Below, piece after piece: positions 36,101-48,816 of a DNA stretch of 64,000 bases (the first letter of the stretch is position 1; each line of letters begins with the position of its first letter). A program made the translations under genes and the position numbers. The DNA comes from Rotaria sp. Silwood1 (taxonomy: Eukaryota; Rotifera; Eurotatoria; Philodinida; Philodinidae), in NCBI GenBank assembly GCA_905250075.1, contig CAJNOP010000034.1, forward strand, positions 186,001 through 250,000, in the 5' to 3' direction. Below the pieces are notes generated by a model. That model was not told the origin of the DNA and made no database searches. It worked only from the letters and a program-made list of their open reading frames with translations.

Positions 36101-36498
36101 CTATTTCTTCATTATATTACAATATTTATCTTAATTAACAAAAAAAAAAAAAAGAATGTAGTATTATATTATTTTTAGAGCCTATTAATGGAATAACTCA
36201 TGTTGAAAATTCCGAAGCATCACTTCGACATTATATATTAAAACATTCAAATTCTTATGATGGTCTTGGAATTTTAATATCTGCTGATAATAAAACAGGC
36301 TTAAATCCTCGTATTCGTGATATTGAACCCGGATCTCCAGCTTATCAAATTGGATTACGTAAAAATGATCGTATTATTTATATTAATGGTATTAATGTTG
36401 AAAATCTTGAATTTAGTGATGTTCTCATACTAATAAAAGAAGGTTTACATAATAATAATCTGCAATTATCAGTTATTAATGAATCCACAAATTTTTGA
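33187..36498 (+). CDS. Disordered protein with C-terminal PDZ domain
   Basis: Five exons fit: 33187-33756, 34117-34813, 34865-35551, 35603-35716 and 36179-36498, giving 795 residues. All junctions are GT-AG and keep the frame, and two introns are only 51 bases. The first about 690 residues are low-complexity, rich in Ser, Thr, Pro, Asn and basic residues (for example FRNLFRKSSSSPNR, FGKKRSKSPATTNG, SRSPSLSHNR), with many SP/TP sites. The last about 85 residues form a PDZ domain: YDGLGILIS (ligand-binding GLGI loop), NPRIRDIEPGSPAYQIGLRK, NDRIIYINGINVENL. PDZ domains bind C-terminal peptides of membrane and junction proteins, so a scaffold role is likely. Ortholog unknown. The 34814-34864 intron is inferred from splice signals, as the frame is also open through it. 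Confidence 0.8.
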
Positions 36499-36770
36499 CA
36501 GAAAACAACAATTTTAGTTTTCTTTTTTCTAATTGCTATTATGTGTTAAAGAGAGTTGATAAGTATTGCTCTTTTGATTTTGTTTTTTTTTTTAGTATTG
36601 CATTGATGTATTTTCCTTTTTTGTGCTTCTTTATATTTTATAATTGCTGCACAGTGTAAAAGTGAAAAGAAATATAAAGTTTTATATACACTAGCTAAAA
36701 TATAATTATGAAAAGTTGTTAGCACTATCACGATGGCATTAAAATGTGAAACACAATGGAACTATTGATA

Positions 36771-37998
36771 TTGTAGGCAAAATTAGAATTCAACTAGACA
36801 TAAATTTATACAATCGGGTGTTTTAATAAAAGTTGAGGACAATGACAAACGAAGAGAGAAAATTGTGATCGTGACAATCATGTTGAAAAATGAAATAAAT
36901 ATAACGAGTGGGCCATATTGAATGAGCGAGATTTACATGTAAATCTTTCATCATCTAATACGTTCTATTGTATTAAAAAAAATACTACAAGGGACAGCGT
37001 GAACAGTTCTACAATCTATAATACAAAGCTTATTTTATATGTACATCTTTAATTTTTAAGAGAGATAAATTTCTGTGTGACTATTTTTCAACGCTACGAA
37101 CAAGATCATTTTTTAGTACACGATAAATTTCTTTTCTCGTTTGATCAATCAATGAAATACAATTCTTAACGGTATTTTATTGCATCTTATTAGCAACAGC
37201 GTCTCGTACATAATAATACAGAACCTTGCAATCGGGACTGTTTAGTGGTCATCTGTTATTGTTTATGAAATATATGAAATTCTCTTCACACCATGCTAAT
37301 GATTCTTGATTTGAATGCGATGTAGCATTGTCTTGTTTATATATGAAATCATCAATTAGTAGAAGTTGACCTTGAGCTTGTGCATGTGAAAGAATAACTT
37401 AAACATAATTGTAATGTGATAATGTTTCATCAGGTTTAAATATAATTGCAGACTTGAAACCACTTTTAGAAGCTTTTAAATACACCACAATTCGTTTTTG
37501 AATAACATCAGCATGAATAAATGAAAGAAAGATCTTATCGAATCAATACCATTTGATCTAAAATCGGCCAATGCATCTTATAGTATATTTTTTTCAATAA
37601 AATATATTTAATGATGTAAAAATATAAATATAAACCGTTGCCATTTATTATGGTGCATGCATTAGATTTACGCATTATAATTCAATAAAAAAAATGTCTT
37701 AATCAGGTTCAGCAATTGATGACACTTGTGATTGTAAAAAGAAATGAAAGTTTTTTGTGTTAGAGAAAATCTCATTCAAAACAAGGTAGTTGTACAAATA
37801 TGGATGAAGTAATTAAATTGTTTAGTGGAATGAAACGATATTGTTGAATAAAAAAATTAGTTATTCTACTTAGATTGTAATATTTTGATTGTATGAATTT
37901 ATCTATTGTCCAATTCTAATATTGTCCAGGCAAAACTGGAATTCAAGCTCTGACTGATGAGGTTCTCATCAATATTAGAATTTTAATCTTGCCCATAA
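36771..37998 (-). mobile_element. Decayed Tc1/mariner transposon
   Basis: Minus-strand bases from about 37570 to 37090 give a broken transposase: YKQDNATSHSNQESLAWCEE (second Asp in QDNA), a stop, then PLNSPD and YYVRDAVANKM, the usual WP-NSPD third-Asp region, followed by LIDQTRKEIYRVL. Several stops and frame changes are present. The ends TTGTAGGCAAAATTAGAATT (36771) and the inverse of TTATGGGCAAGATTAAAATT (ending 37998) have TA outside both. The left arm also matches inverted sequence at about 37883-37925, so the right boundary is ambiguous by about 70 bases. Confidence 0.65.
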
Positions 37999-38000
37999 TA

Positions 38001-39529
38001 TAGAAGATACTCAGTATGCAAGAAGAGCAACTATCGTTTATACTGATTTCGCAGTATGTTTTGATTTCGTGAATATGCCTTCTATGATCTATAACAGAGA
38101 AAAGACATTATTAAGATGTTACCAAGGCTGGAGCTCTAGGCAAGATGTAATGGTACTAGTTGTCACCTATGTTTTTCTTTTCGTCTTGTTATGTATACAT
38201 TTATTAAGGTACGAAGCATCTGATAGTTTTCTGTCTCAAACTCGACATTCAAAATCTATAGTGTCAGATGCAATGCTCTTGAGAAGAGTATGTTGTCTGA
38301 TCCTCATTTAAATATCATTTGACACGTTGAGGTGAAGATTTGGTATTAATATTAACGAATATAATCTCATTCATTTTTATGAATACAATAGACAAAGCTT
38401 ATACAGAGAAAACGTTAAATATCGATATTTATCGTACTTAAACAAAACATTTTGATGAAAAACAACATAGTTTATCATAGATTTCTCAATGTTTACAAAA
38501 TATAATTAAGAAGTTCTTCTTGACATACACTTATCTTCGTTATTGATACTCATCTGATTAACTCTTTCTTCTTCATATATATCGTTATTTCACTATTAAA
38601 TTTTTTGACTGTTGCCTTCAGTCAAACACTTCTTCTGTTATTCACATTATTCTTTTTCTTTTTTTCTGTATTATTTAGCTACTCATGATCTCCTGCTATT
38701 GTGCATGATTTAATAAAATATATCGGTGAACCTGTATCTACGTTCAAAGCAATTTATCATCATTTTATCATGTGTCACTTGAGATTGTCTTCTGTTGTAT
38801 CTCAGAGAGCGATGTCTTAATTTCTACTCCTATACTCAAACACTTTTTTTTAAGCTGTATTCGACCAAGTAATATTAAATAGAATGTCCCATAAGATAGA
38901 CCAATGAATTCTTTTTATTAGAAAGAATAATCTCTTGGTGAATATTCATGTTTTCGGTCAATGTTTTGTATATTATAAAGAAGACACTAGACATGAATAA
39001 GACAACCTTTGTTGGTGTAAGCCAAAACAAAAAATTTATTTCTAGGTAGAACTCAGCAAAGCAAAATTTAAACCTTATAATTTTCTCTTTTACTGTCTAT
39101 AAGTTCAAAATATCTTACTGCTTTATTTTGCGACCTATTTAATGGTTAATATCCTCCCTGTTAGATGCTGAATTAGACATGAACAAGATCAGTTGTTCTA
39201 GTTTCAGTCCCAGTCAAAAAAAAAAAGAATTCGGTTTCCTTCAGTTTTCCACTTTCTATTGTCATATCAAGCTTATTAAGTCTTTTTTTTTAGTTCTTTT
39301 GATTTTTTTCTATACCTGATGTAATTTGAGTATTTTTGTTCTTGATCGATCTTTTATTTTTGTTTTTGTCAGAAGGTAACATATGCCGAGAATTGATAAC
39401 AAAACAGAGTAGGAAGACTAATTGTCCTTAAGTCGAACATAGAATCACAATTATTGTGTTTTGTGTATTGTTGTTGAAGACAGGAGCTTTTGTTACTGCT
39501 GCTTCTCTCAATTGTTACACTCAGTAACA
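38001..39529. other. Non-coding stretch
   Basis: AT-rich. The 80-codon frame at 38069-38311 resembles nothing known and has no splice partners, so it was not called. No repeats with clear ends were seen. Confidence 0.3.
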
Positions 39530-41495
39530 ATGACAACGATCCTTGAAAATCGTACTATATCTATGATAGTAAGTTTTATTTTAATATTGACATAAACGAG
39601 AAAAAATTTTAACTATAATATTAACCTAGCTCACAGTGCCTGATGTGAAAGAACCACTTTCATCAGTATCACATTCAGTTGAAAATCTTGATCAATATTC
39701 ATTTGCATTTTCGAAAAACTATAAACCTCCATCAATACCTATCTATCATGGATCAATTATTCGTATTGAACAGCATCATGATGAGGAAAATACATCTGAT
39801 TTAATTGTTCGTGTACCTAATTTTCATCATTTATCATTACCATCAATTAATATTTCAAGTATTCCAACGAATGATGATCAATTAAATGAAACTGAAAGTC
39901 AACAAGAAACACGTACTAAACGACGTGCGCCAATATGTCCTATTCTTAATGATTCACGTAATCATTCTCCTTCATCAAATCAAAATCAAACAAATGATGT
40001 TGATAATTCAAATCAAAATCAACAATCAGAAATAAATTCACGATTGATAAATACAAAACGTTTAACTATTGGTTTACGTAATTTAAGTCGAGCAATTACA
40101 ACAAGTTGTAAACCAAAATCATCGTCAAATATTAATGAAATAACAATTATACCAGTTCTTCCTGATGTTGAAGTAATAACAGAAAACATCCAAGTACCAG
40201 CATCATTAAAAAAACCAACGAAAAATCAAAATTCAGCATCAAAATTTATAACACCAAAAGTTTTTTTGATTAAAAGAAAACGTTTTAAAATGAAAAAAAA
40301 ACAACTATCAACAATACCGATTGATACTGAAACTGAAAATACACGTAGTACAATTGAAAACTCATCGACAAATAGTATTTTAAAAGATAACGAAACAGAA
40401 CAACAAAATGAATCAAAACAAGCAACAACTATTAAACTAAACGATGAAAGTAAACATTTTTTGGTTTCGCTTTGAAAGCTTATTATTTCTCAATTCTTTA
40501 GTTGAACAAAAATCTAAAACAAATGACAAACTCAGTCCTAATAGTCCAACATTGGTGTTCGATTCCCTTGGTTCTTCATCAACACATTGTTATTGTGCTA
40601 TTTCACCATTTCCATCAGATTCTCAAACAACAAGAACAGTTAATATTTCATTACCTATTGAAACAACAACCACAAATATTCTTCCATCTAATACATTGAT
40701 ACTTAAAGAAAAAAATGATTTAACAGCAGATCATGTACAATCATTAGTTCATAAAGACAGTGAACAAATACAAGATCATGATGACAAGATCGAAGAAAGA
40801 TTATATATTGTTCATCCAAATGGTGATATGTATTCTGAATGTTATGAAGTTACTTATGAATTAGACCCAGAATATCAAAATCGCTTAAATAATGAACAAG
40901 AACAAATTCATCTTCCAGAAATTGAAGGTTAAAAATCTTTAGAAATGTTTTAAATTGAATTATATCTTTCTTTTTTCTTTTAGATCAATCTTCAGTTAAA
41001 GTCAATCTTGATCCATTTCAATATCAAGATCTAACATTAGCATTAACTAATTGGTCACCTATTTTTTCTAAAATTACTTCAAATGACTCTAATCAAATCA
41101 AAGATGATAAGATCGATCAAGCATTTCAAAAATCACATGAAAATATCAATATTGAAAATTTAGAACCAATTCCAGAAGAATCAAAACTCACAATGATTAA
41201 TACAACACGAGTAAAATTTCAGTCACCCCAAGATATACCACAAATCAGCAATGATCAATTACCAAGTATAAACCTTCACTATTACATTTTTCTAGTTTAT
41301 TTCTGAATTTTAGCTGATCAACCTGAATCAGTTTCTATTTTCTCAACTTTACAAGAAAATGATCAAATTTTATCTCTTAACGATACATCAATTGTTAATG
41401 AAGAGTATACTATAATTTTAAAAATTCTTAAACATGTCTTACAAATTGATCAACTTTTGCAAACAGACACAACGAACGAGTTAGAACAACAATAA
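39530..41495 (+). CDS. Disordered low-complexity protein, five exons
   Basis: Exons 39530-39568, 39630-40449, 40502-40927, 40984-41265 and 41314-41495 join in frame to 582 residues. Introns are 61, 52, 56 and 48 bases with GT-AG ends. The short first exon (MTTILENRTISMI) was chosen because the long open frame lacks its own ATG and the acceptor at 39628-39629 joins in phase. The protein is Asn/Gln/Ser/Thr-rich and acidic overall, with a basic patch (LIKRKRFKMKKKQ, about residue 225) and a short ordered-looking part ERLYIVHPNGDMYSECYEVT. No known domain, signal peptide or membrane segment. The TAA stop overlaps an AATAAA motif. Function unknown. Its composition resembles the disordered part of the PDZ gene 3 kb upstream. 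Confidence 0.7.
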
Positions 41496-42199
41496 AATAT
41501 TTAAAAAAATTCGAAATAGAAATGCTATCCACATATGCTTATTCTAGTAGTCATAGTATCAATAGAATTACAACTTTTATTTTTCATTCATTATTGATAG
41601 AAAAAACAAAACACTAAATTAACAGATGCGCAAAAAAAAAGTCTATTCTTCTATCGAACTCTTTGTGAAATTTAATCAGACCTTATCAATTTAATGATTG
41701 CTTTTCAAAGTAATACACAGAACAAATATGATGACAATGAAATCAAGGCTTCAGTGCTATCATATATTCATGTATTTATCGTAGCAGACTTAAACGAGCA
41801 AGAAGTGTATATTGCGATTGTATCATTAGAATATAATATTTTCAGTACATATTCAGTTGAATAACACATATTTTATTCTATAAAAAAACCAACCAATGAT
41901 ACAGCAGACATTAGTTAGTGGAAAGTGTGAAGAGATGCGTTTTATTTTTTTTTGATTTCATAAACTTGCATTTTTTTCCTGAAGATGAAAATTTTTGAAT
42001 ATTATCATGATTAACGCAAGCATTCATATGACACAATTAAAAACCAAAAGTATGGATCGATAATCAATAGAAGCTACACTCTTGTTTGTAAATTTTATAC
42101 GAAATATCTATAAGCCAAAGTCTCTAAGATAATTTTGAAATTGATATAATACAATTCATTATTTTATCACCCACGGCGGAATTACTCGAACTGAAACTA
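41496..42199. other. Non-coding stretch
   Basis: 3' flank of the preceding gene, AT-rich, with poly-T near 41945. No gene or repeat with defined ends recognised. Confidence 0.3.
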
Positions 42200-42610
42200 G
42201 ACATTGGAGAATTACAACCGTTTTGCTGAATTTTCGATCAAATTTAGGTAGCTACTAAACGATCAAATCATGGAACTACGACCTTAAATTTTATCCATAG
42301 ATAGGTTTCATTGTACTTAGAATATCTTGACAGTTTCAGTCACAAAAGAATGTATCTTTGTCAAGATACTGAATGTTCAACAAATAGTCGTTTGTCACAG
42401 GCATGCCACTGAAATCAAGCTTAGTTGAAAATTCACTATCTCGACAAAAAAGTATTTGTCTTCAGCAGAAAATCTCAGGATATTCTTAGACGCATGAGAT
42501 TTGTCTGTGAACAAGATTTCAGGTTAAAACTTCATTATTTGATTTTTGAGTAAATACCTGAATCTCAATCGAAAATTTAATAAAACGGTCATAACTCGGC
42601 TCTACAGAAC
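42200..42610. repeat. Foldback subfamily B, copy 3
   Basis: The left arm (TTAAATTTTATCCATAGATA, TTAGAATATCTTGA, AAAGAATGTATCTTTGTC) and the right arm (inverse of AACCTGAAATCTTGTTCACA and TAAGAATATCC) mirror each other about a centre near 42400. Outer parts contain GTTATGACCGTTTTATTAAA (right arm, inverted) as in the copy at 7890-8455. The arms have diverged, so this is an old copy. Confidence 0.6.
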
Positions 42611-44164
42611 TATGGGATAAATCCTTTTAGGACTTTCTAACTTTACCAAGACCTCTCTGTAAACCAAATATGAGCTCAAACGATGTATATCAGTTCGAAT
42701 AGTCCTCTCGTAAGAAGTTTAACATTTAATAAAAATTAACTAATGTTTTCATACATTATTTCATTTTGAAAAATAACTTAAAAGAGTACAAATAAATAAT
42801 TCTAATGAGGTAAATAAAGATGATCCGTCTAGTACAAGATGGTCTTCAGTAACAGTTGTTGTTATTAATGAACATGGTGAAACAATATGAAAGATTTGAT
42901 CAACAATATGTGGTACATTGTGTGTGAATTTTTTTGTATTAAATCTACTAATTATATTCATAGAATTAACAAATAACTCTAAAAGAGATAGATGCTTTAT
43001 GTTAATTGAACAAGTACGAAGAATATAGCTTAAATGTTTATCTTTTGTTTTTGAATGAAATCGTAGTATGCTTTAATAAACTTTGTAAACAGCATCGGAA
43101 GTAATTATCTATCTCATTTGAATACTTGTGATGATTTTTTTTAAATATATTTCTTTCTTTTCGATTTAAGCATGGTTACTGAATAAAATCTTTTTCATAT
43201 ATAATGATTTAGAATATTACCGTCTGTGTCATTCAAAATGCATTAGTTTTGTCAAATTTTCAAATCTAGTTTTTTAGAACTTTCTTTTCCATGTTACACA
43301 TCAAAATCCAAATGTTAGATTTGCCAATAAATATCAAACAATGTAATAGGGTTTCAAATATTGACAAACATGGATGAACTTCATTGTGTTTTGACATTAC
43401 AGACGAATGACGAAACTTTGGTCTTTATTATTTGTTTCTTGACATCGATATGTTTTTTTTTAAAAGTGCCATAAAAATTTCTTTTCGAATTTTTCCGAAG
43501 CATCTTAGGATTCGGTATCGACTATTTAGCAATATCAAATTTAGTCTGCGAATTTCTCTCCATGTATGTGCAAAAGAACGATGTTTAGTTCCACCAGACC
43601 AGAACTATCGTGTGCAATCTAGTTGGAGATCTGAATCATTTCAACTGAGCTGATTGTGTTTTAGATAGTTATAGTTAATCTTTGTTTGACACATGAGTCT
43701 ACAATGTAATACGAAAAACAATTTATTCAGATTTTCTCTTCTTTTAACTCGTAACTCTCCTCTTCAGTTCGTCCATATCGTGTTCTTCATTTTTCAAAAC
43801 TGCAGTATAATAATTTCAAAGTAAATCTTTTTCCAAATATGCTGGTGCGATAAGATTATATCTCTACCTTATTTAATGTCAGTTCTTTATTATTTGTGCT
43901 GTAGTATTAAAAACTTTGAGAAAAAAACCGTAATATATAAGGTCATCTTATATTTGCCATTCTCAAGCTTTTCTAATATTTGAAAATTGAAAAATATATG
44001 TTTGAAAATGAAGCAAATTTTCTTATTTTCCATATTTTATAAGTTTATGAGCGAAAATAAAAGTACACTAACGTTATAGTGTATAGAGAATTAAAAAAAA
44101 ACATGTTTGGACAGTAATTACTCACTCTGGTTGTTACTCTCTTTATTCTGTAATCAACTAATCG
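42611..44164. other. Non-coding stretch
   Basis: AT-rich without recognisable genes. Short frames at 42761-42961 (minus) and 43432-43653 show no family resemblance. Confidence 0.3.
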
Positions 44165-44420
44165 TCAAAAAGTCAAGACACCTGCATCATGTGGTGGTTT
44201 CGATTATACAGGCTCAAATCATTTTCGTTGTGCTGTATTAAAAGGTATGCTAAGCAATGTATATTTCTCTAATTTGGTGAAATGTTATTCAACATGTGGT
44301 CAATCCAAATCAACATGTGACAATTAATTTCATGGATGTTTAGAAAAAATCTGTGATGGTCCGTTGTAAGCAAACAAACCTGGCTGCCATGTAAGCATTG
44401 CATGGACATGGGAATGCAGA
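44165..44420 (+). pseudogene. Secreted phospholipase-A2-like relic
   Basis: A cysteine-rich reading (ACGGFDYTG at about 44187, KCYSTCGQSKSTC, then FHGCLEKICDG) follows the spacing of atypical secreted phospholipase A2-like proteins, in which the segment ahead of CY normally supplies the catalytic His-Asp. That segment is not recognisable here, a stop codon interrupts the cysteine block (TAA near 44325), and no signal peptide or 5' exon was found. It is best regarded as a dead fragment. Assignment rests on cysteine spacing alone. Confidence 0.4.
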
Positions 44421-45336
44421 ATGAATATATTAACTTATGTTTTCAAGTTAATTTAGAACCATAGGAAGAATATAATTGATTACAAAAACAATGTGTTGAG
44501 CATTAAACTATGTTGACAATTTTTTAAAAGTCTATCGCTTTCAGCGCAAAACATTCAATAAAATACAAACACATTCGTCTTTGCAGTGTAAATCTTTGAC
44601 TCTTCTCTGTATCTCACTTTTATAGACTTTATAAAAATGGCAACGTAATCTACGCTCAGTGGATATTTGACTCATAATCAAGAGAATTTATATTTCACTA
44701 AAAGATTAACTTTTTGTATTTACAGTTGTTTACTTACGAAAAAGTTGATTAGAACGATATGTGAATGTTCTCTATAGAAAGCATCACTTTTCCTATTCAT
44801 TTTTTCATTTAAGTCTAATTTTCAAAGTAAGTATGAAAAATTGAGCACATCAAGTAAACATCAAAGTTGTTCGACTTTCCTAAATTCTTCAGCGATGTAG
44901 AATAAACATAATGATTCGTTCATCTAATAACAAGGATAGTTTTAATCAGACTAATAAAAAAAGAAACTTCGACAAAGCATTGTTTTCTTTAAAGTAGAGT
45001 GAGACACAAAAAATGGATGTAAACAGTACATATAGGGCATTGCCTGTCACAAAGATGTAGAGATGAGCAGACGGCTAAAATATTATTTAGAAATTTCAAA
45101 ATCGACTGCTCTTGACAAAACTCGAGTGCTCGAAACATAACAAGTGCACAGGATTAAGAATGTCATATTCTCATTGCTGTTATCAATTAGTAAGTGGTAA
45201 ATGCTACTGCTCACCAGTACCCACTCTCCAGGTGAGAGTTAGGTGATATTTTCAGATAAACGGTTTATATTTAACTGAAGACAAGCTATGTAAGTCGCAT
45301 TACTTTTCGTTCCCAGCAATATCCTGAATGACTTTT
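44421..45336. other. Non-coding stretch
   Basis: AT-rich; no gene recognised. Around 45180-45240 is a less AT-rich patch with inverted CTC/GAG motifs of unknown origin. Confidence 0.25.
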
Positions 45337-45782
45337 TTGGATCATAAGTAGCTTATTCCAAGAAAATTATTAAATCTTTTAAACCTCGACCAAACGTTTT
45401 TGGAATCAACGAATTTGAATCTATCATCCATTTTCTAAAATCATGTTTTTCATTTTTTCACTAAAGAAAAGTTATTTTGGAAAAGTAACGATTTTCTATA
45501 AAGTTTAACCAAAAATTTTGGATATTAAGGAATCCGATTCTGTAATCTGTGTCTGGATTTCGCCTACTTGGTTTTTTTTACGTAAGAAAGGCTACTTAGG
45601 GAAAGTAACAATTCTCCATGAAGTATGATTAAAGGTTGTCAAAGATGAAAGAAATTTGAACGATAAATCAAGTACATAATTCTCACAAGCCGATTACAGA
45701 TCCGAATTCTTCGACCTTCAAAACCTTTGATTACTTTTTATAAGATTTAGTTATTTTTTGGAATAATCCACTTCTAATCCAA
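45337..45782. repeat. Imperfect inverted-repeat element
   Basis: TTGGATCATAAGTAGCTTAT (45337) is mirrored by the inverse of TTGGATTAGAAGTGGATTAT (ending 45782), and the arms continue over about 45 bases (ATTCCAA, TAAATCTT). Inside are two direct copies of a roughly 60-base unit containing GGAAAGTAAC (near 45480 and 45600). Probably a decayed MITE. No clear target duplication. Confidence 0.5.
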
Positions 45783-46489
45783 CAAAAATCACAAAAAAAC
45801 ATCTGCGAGAAGCATCAGTAATGAACTTATATAGCCTGTTTTCAGCTAAATTTAAACTATTTAGTTACCAGTATCACCTACTGCTAATATGGTAAGTGAA
45901 AATGATTAGAATAGAACGATTAATAACCAACGAAAAAACCAGTTACTGCTACCATGGTAAGTGAAAGTACAAGTAAGAGTAAGTGTAACAATCCTAATGA
46001 TGACGCCTGGTATAAATAGAGGTAGAAATATTAGATTTTACTGATTTATTGAATAACAAACATAGACATGTATTTTCCTTTCAACTACATATCGTCTATT
46101 TGTATTTATCATGATCACTGAGCTCAACATCAAGTTTTAAAATTCGTATCAAAAAGATAAACTGATTGGTTTGTATAATCTTTAGAACACAATTCAATCA
46201 TTCCATTTGTTCCTTGAATATTTAAATGAAAGTTAACAGTTAATTATTGAAAAAATGCTAGACAATCTTTTCTATTGTTTATTGTGATGATCAAGATACT
46301 CATTTTACAACTGTTTGATTAAGTAATTCAAGTGAGTGATTGAGAATTAATTATCAAACAATATCGAGAAATAAGAAAACAGATACGACTATCTATTTCT
46401 GATCTTTTGGCAATGATTGAAACTCTCATGCTTTATTCACTGTCGCAGTTATTATCCGGTGCATTATCATAAATATGAACATGATTTCA
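45783..46489. other. Non-coding stretch
   Basis: Contains a direct repeat of ATGGTAAGTGAAA (45890 and 45953 regions). No gene recognised; the 3' part may be remains of the F-box relic that follows. Confidence 0.25.
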
Positions 46490-47220
46490 TCATCAATATT
46501 TTTCCTTTGATTCAAACAACAACAGAGTACAGTATTAACTCATCATATTTCGAAAAGATTCATACATAATACGTTAAGAGTCAAAAAGTAATAATCAGTT
46601 TATGATAGATTATCAAGTGACAACGTTGGATATTCAAACAGAGATGAGGCAAACAATGACGAATGTTTTAGATTTTCGAAGAGAGCTATGATATGTGCAT
46701 ACACACATTTCTAATATAAGCTTTCAGGAATTTTTCATTGGTAAGTTCATCACTATTATAAAAAAAAATCAGATCTGTTTTCTAATGTTTCAAAAATGTC
46801 AAAATGTTGTGTCATCTAAGAAAAAGAAAAACCATATCATTCAATCATTTTGCATTTTGATGACCGATAGCACGTTAAATGCTTACGTGTAAAATAGCGG
46901 AATGCTATCGTTTGTGTAACATTGAACAGTTCGAGTAAAGTCAAATTTGAATAATCACTAGCAAGAAAAATATGATCTATAGATGTAATTTCGAGAGTGA
47001 GATTTTTGATACAGATATGCCATCGAAGAAATATAGAAGTCATCAGTGATTGATGATGCTCTCATAAAAATGAGAATGTTAGTAAATCCATCATCTTGTA
47101 CTGAAATATCAAGTCTTTTATTATTATTTCCAAATAACGCATAGAGAAAACCAATATTGTCTAGTTTCATCAAGATGATCATCAATATTTCACTAGGCAC
47201 ATCAAGAAGACGAATTCATA
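46490..47220 (-). pseudogene. F-box protein relic
   Basis: On the minus strand the reading starts with an F-box, LLDVPSEILMIILMKLDNIG (from about 47208) then FLYALFGNNNKRLDI, continues after a frame change with KNLTLEITSIDHIFLASDYS and LTLLELFNVTQTIAFRYFT, and after a putative intron with fragments resembling FENLKH, YPTLSLDNLS and LTLNVLCMN. All fit the same bdelloid F-box family as the pseudogene at 10744. Several stops and frame changes are present. Decayed, with only the first about 100 codons well kept. Confidence 0.75.
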
Positions 47221-47439
47221 TCTGATTGTGGCTGTCATCCTTCTAAAAAAATATACACATACAGACACAAGGACCCTAAATATCATAATCACACAATGAA
47301 TCCAAATAACCCGGTTAATGGTCAAACTGAATTAAAAAATTTTCTCTTTCTATTTAAACTAGAAGACTAGTGAGTTTTGATTCCTAAAGATTAAGTTCAT
47401 CATGAATGAAGAAAATGCCACACTTTCTGTTATAGTTTA

Positions 47440-47860
47440 AAAATTAGGCTTTTTTTCAATATCCCCGACAATATGAACTGGTTTGCTTTGGATATCTACT
47501 AGAACTTCTACTGTTATAATGGACTTTAAATCTTTATCGTAACTTTATAAAGACTTATTTTCAAATATTCTTTTGAAAATAAAACAAGTGAGTCAATAGT
47601 AATGTTAAAATGAATTATAGAATGGTCTAACACACTCGTTTTCATGGTTAGTAAGGTTTTCGAAGAGACACGAATGATTCACTGTGGCAAAATACACCAA
47701 GTGGTTTAATCATTATAAACTTTGTCAAGCAAAGAAAAGAATTAAAAAACAATAATCAAAGATCTATATGTTCTGATATCCATCATAATGAAACCAATTC
47801 AAAATAACAGAAAAAAAACGGTACATCTTTTTGGTGACATCGAAAAAAAAGCCTAATTTT
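47440..47860. mobile_element. Small TA-flanked inverted-repeat element (MITE-like)
   Basis: AAAATTAGGCTTTTTTTC (47440) and the inverse of AAAATTAGGCTTTTTTTTC (ending 47860) are terminal inverted repeats of about 18 bases, with TA outside each (47438-47439 and 47861-47862). The 421-base interior shows no coding. The low complexity of the repeats makes this less certain than the other elements. Confidence 0.45.
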
Positions 47861-47862
47861 TA

Positions 47863-48816
47863 ATTTAAATAGAAAAAATATTCTTGAATAAGCTTGATCA
47901 ATAGTGAAAATATTTGTATTTATTAAGTGATCATGAATTTTGGAACACTTTGAACGAGGGAGAAACAGCGAACTTCAAGAGACTTCCTAAACTTTATGGA
48001 ACTTCACAACTAAAGTCTGTTGTTTTCCTATCACATCAAATATTATTATGATGAAACCATCGAACTGATATATAATTCTTGTTCCATTCCTATCGAAAAA
48101 GAAATGCTTCTTGATAGATGTCAGTAGTTCGTAAACGGTCTTATGCTCCACCATATAAATGTTAAAAAAACGTCTTATTCGAACTAATCATATCATTCGA
48201 CAAAGATTCCTCCAACATCCATATTCTTTCTGATCCGTTGTTTTCAAAAAAAAAAGAAAAATTTATAAGCATATCATCGACTATGGCTAAAATTTTCATT
48301 TGTAATATCTAATTAAACAGTAATACAACAGTATCTATTCAAGACAACTATTCAACTTCAAAATATAATGTTAAATATCCATAATTTTGTTAATATTCTA
48401 TTAGTCAATTTCTTCTTTTCGTATTATTTATTTATGGAATATATCTTATAAATGTTTTCTACCATTTGAATATTGAGAATATAGACCAAGTAAAGTCACT
48501 CAAATTCTACTTTACTTTTAGGTATTTTTAAAACTCTTAAATCTTCAATAATATCATATATGATTTCAATCTACATGATATGATTGATTAAATCAAATAT
48601 AAACTACATTAGATTATAATAATAATGAGAAAAGTAGCATCGAATAGTTTAGAATAAAATAGAGCAAAATTTCTTTTATTGCAATTAGATAAAAAATATT
48701 TTTCTCAAAATCAGTTAATGATGAATTGACCGAAAAAAAAAAAATCATAATCCGATTAAAATACTTACTGATTTTTATTTCAGATATTTTCTCTTCTATA
48801 TTAGCAGAAACGAACA
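47863..48816. other. Intergenic stretch, 5' flank of eL29
   Basis: AT-rich with no recognised gene. The 67-codon minus-strand frame at 48614-48817 ends at the eL29 start codon and is not supported. Confidence 0.3.

Noticed and set aside
39636..40475. Start of the disordered protein at 39636
   Set aside because: The codon there is GTG, not ATG; splicing from an ATG at 39530 gives a proper start in frame.
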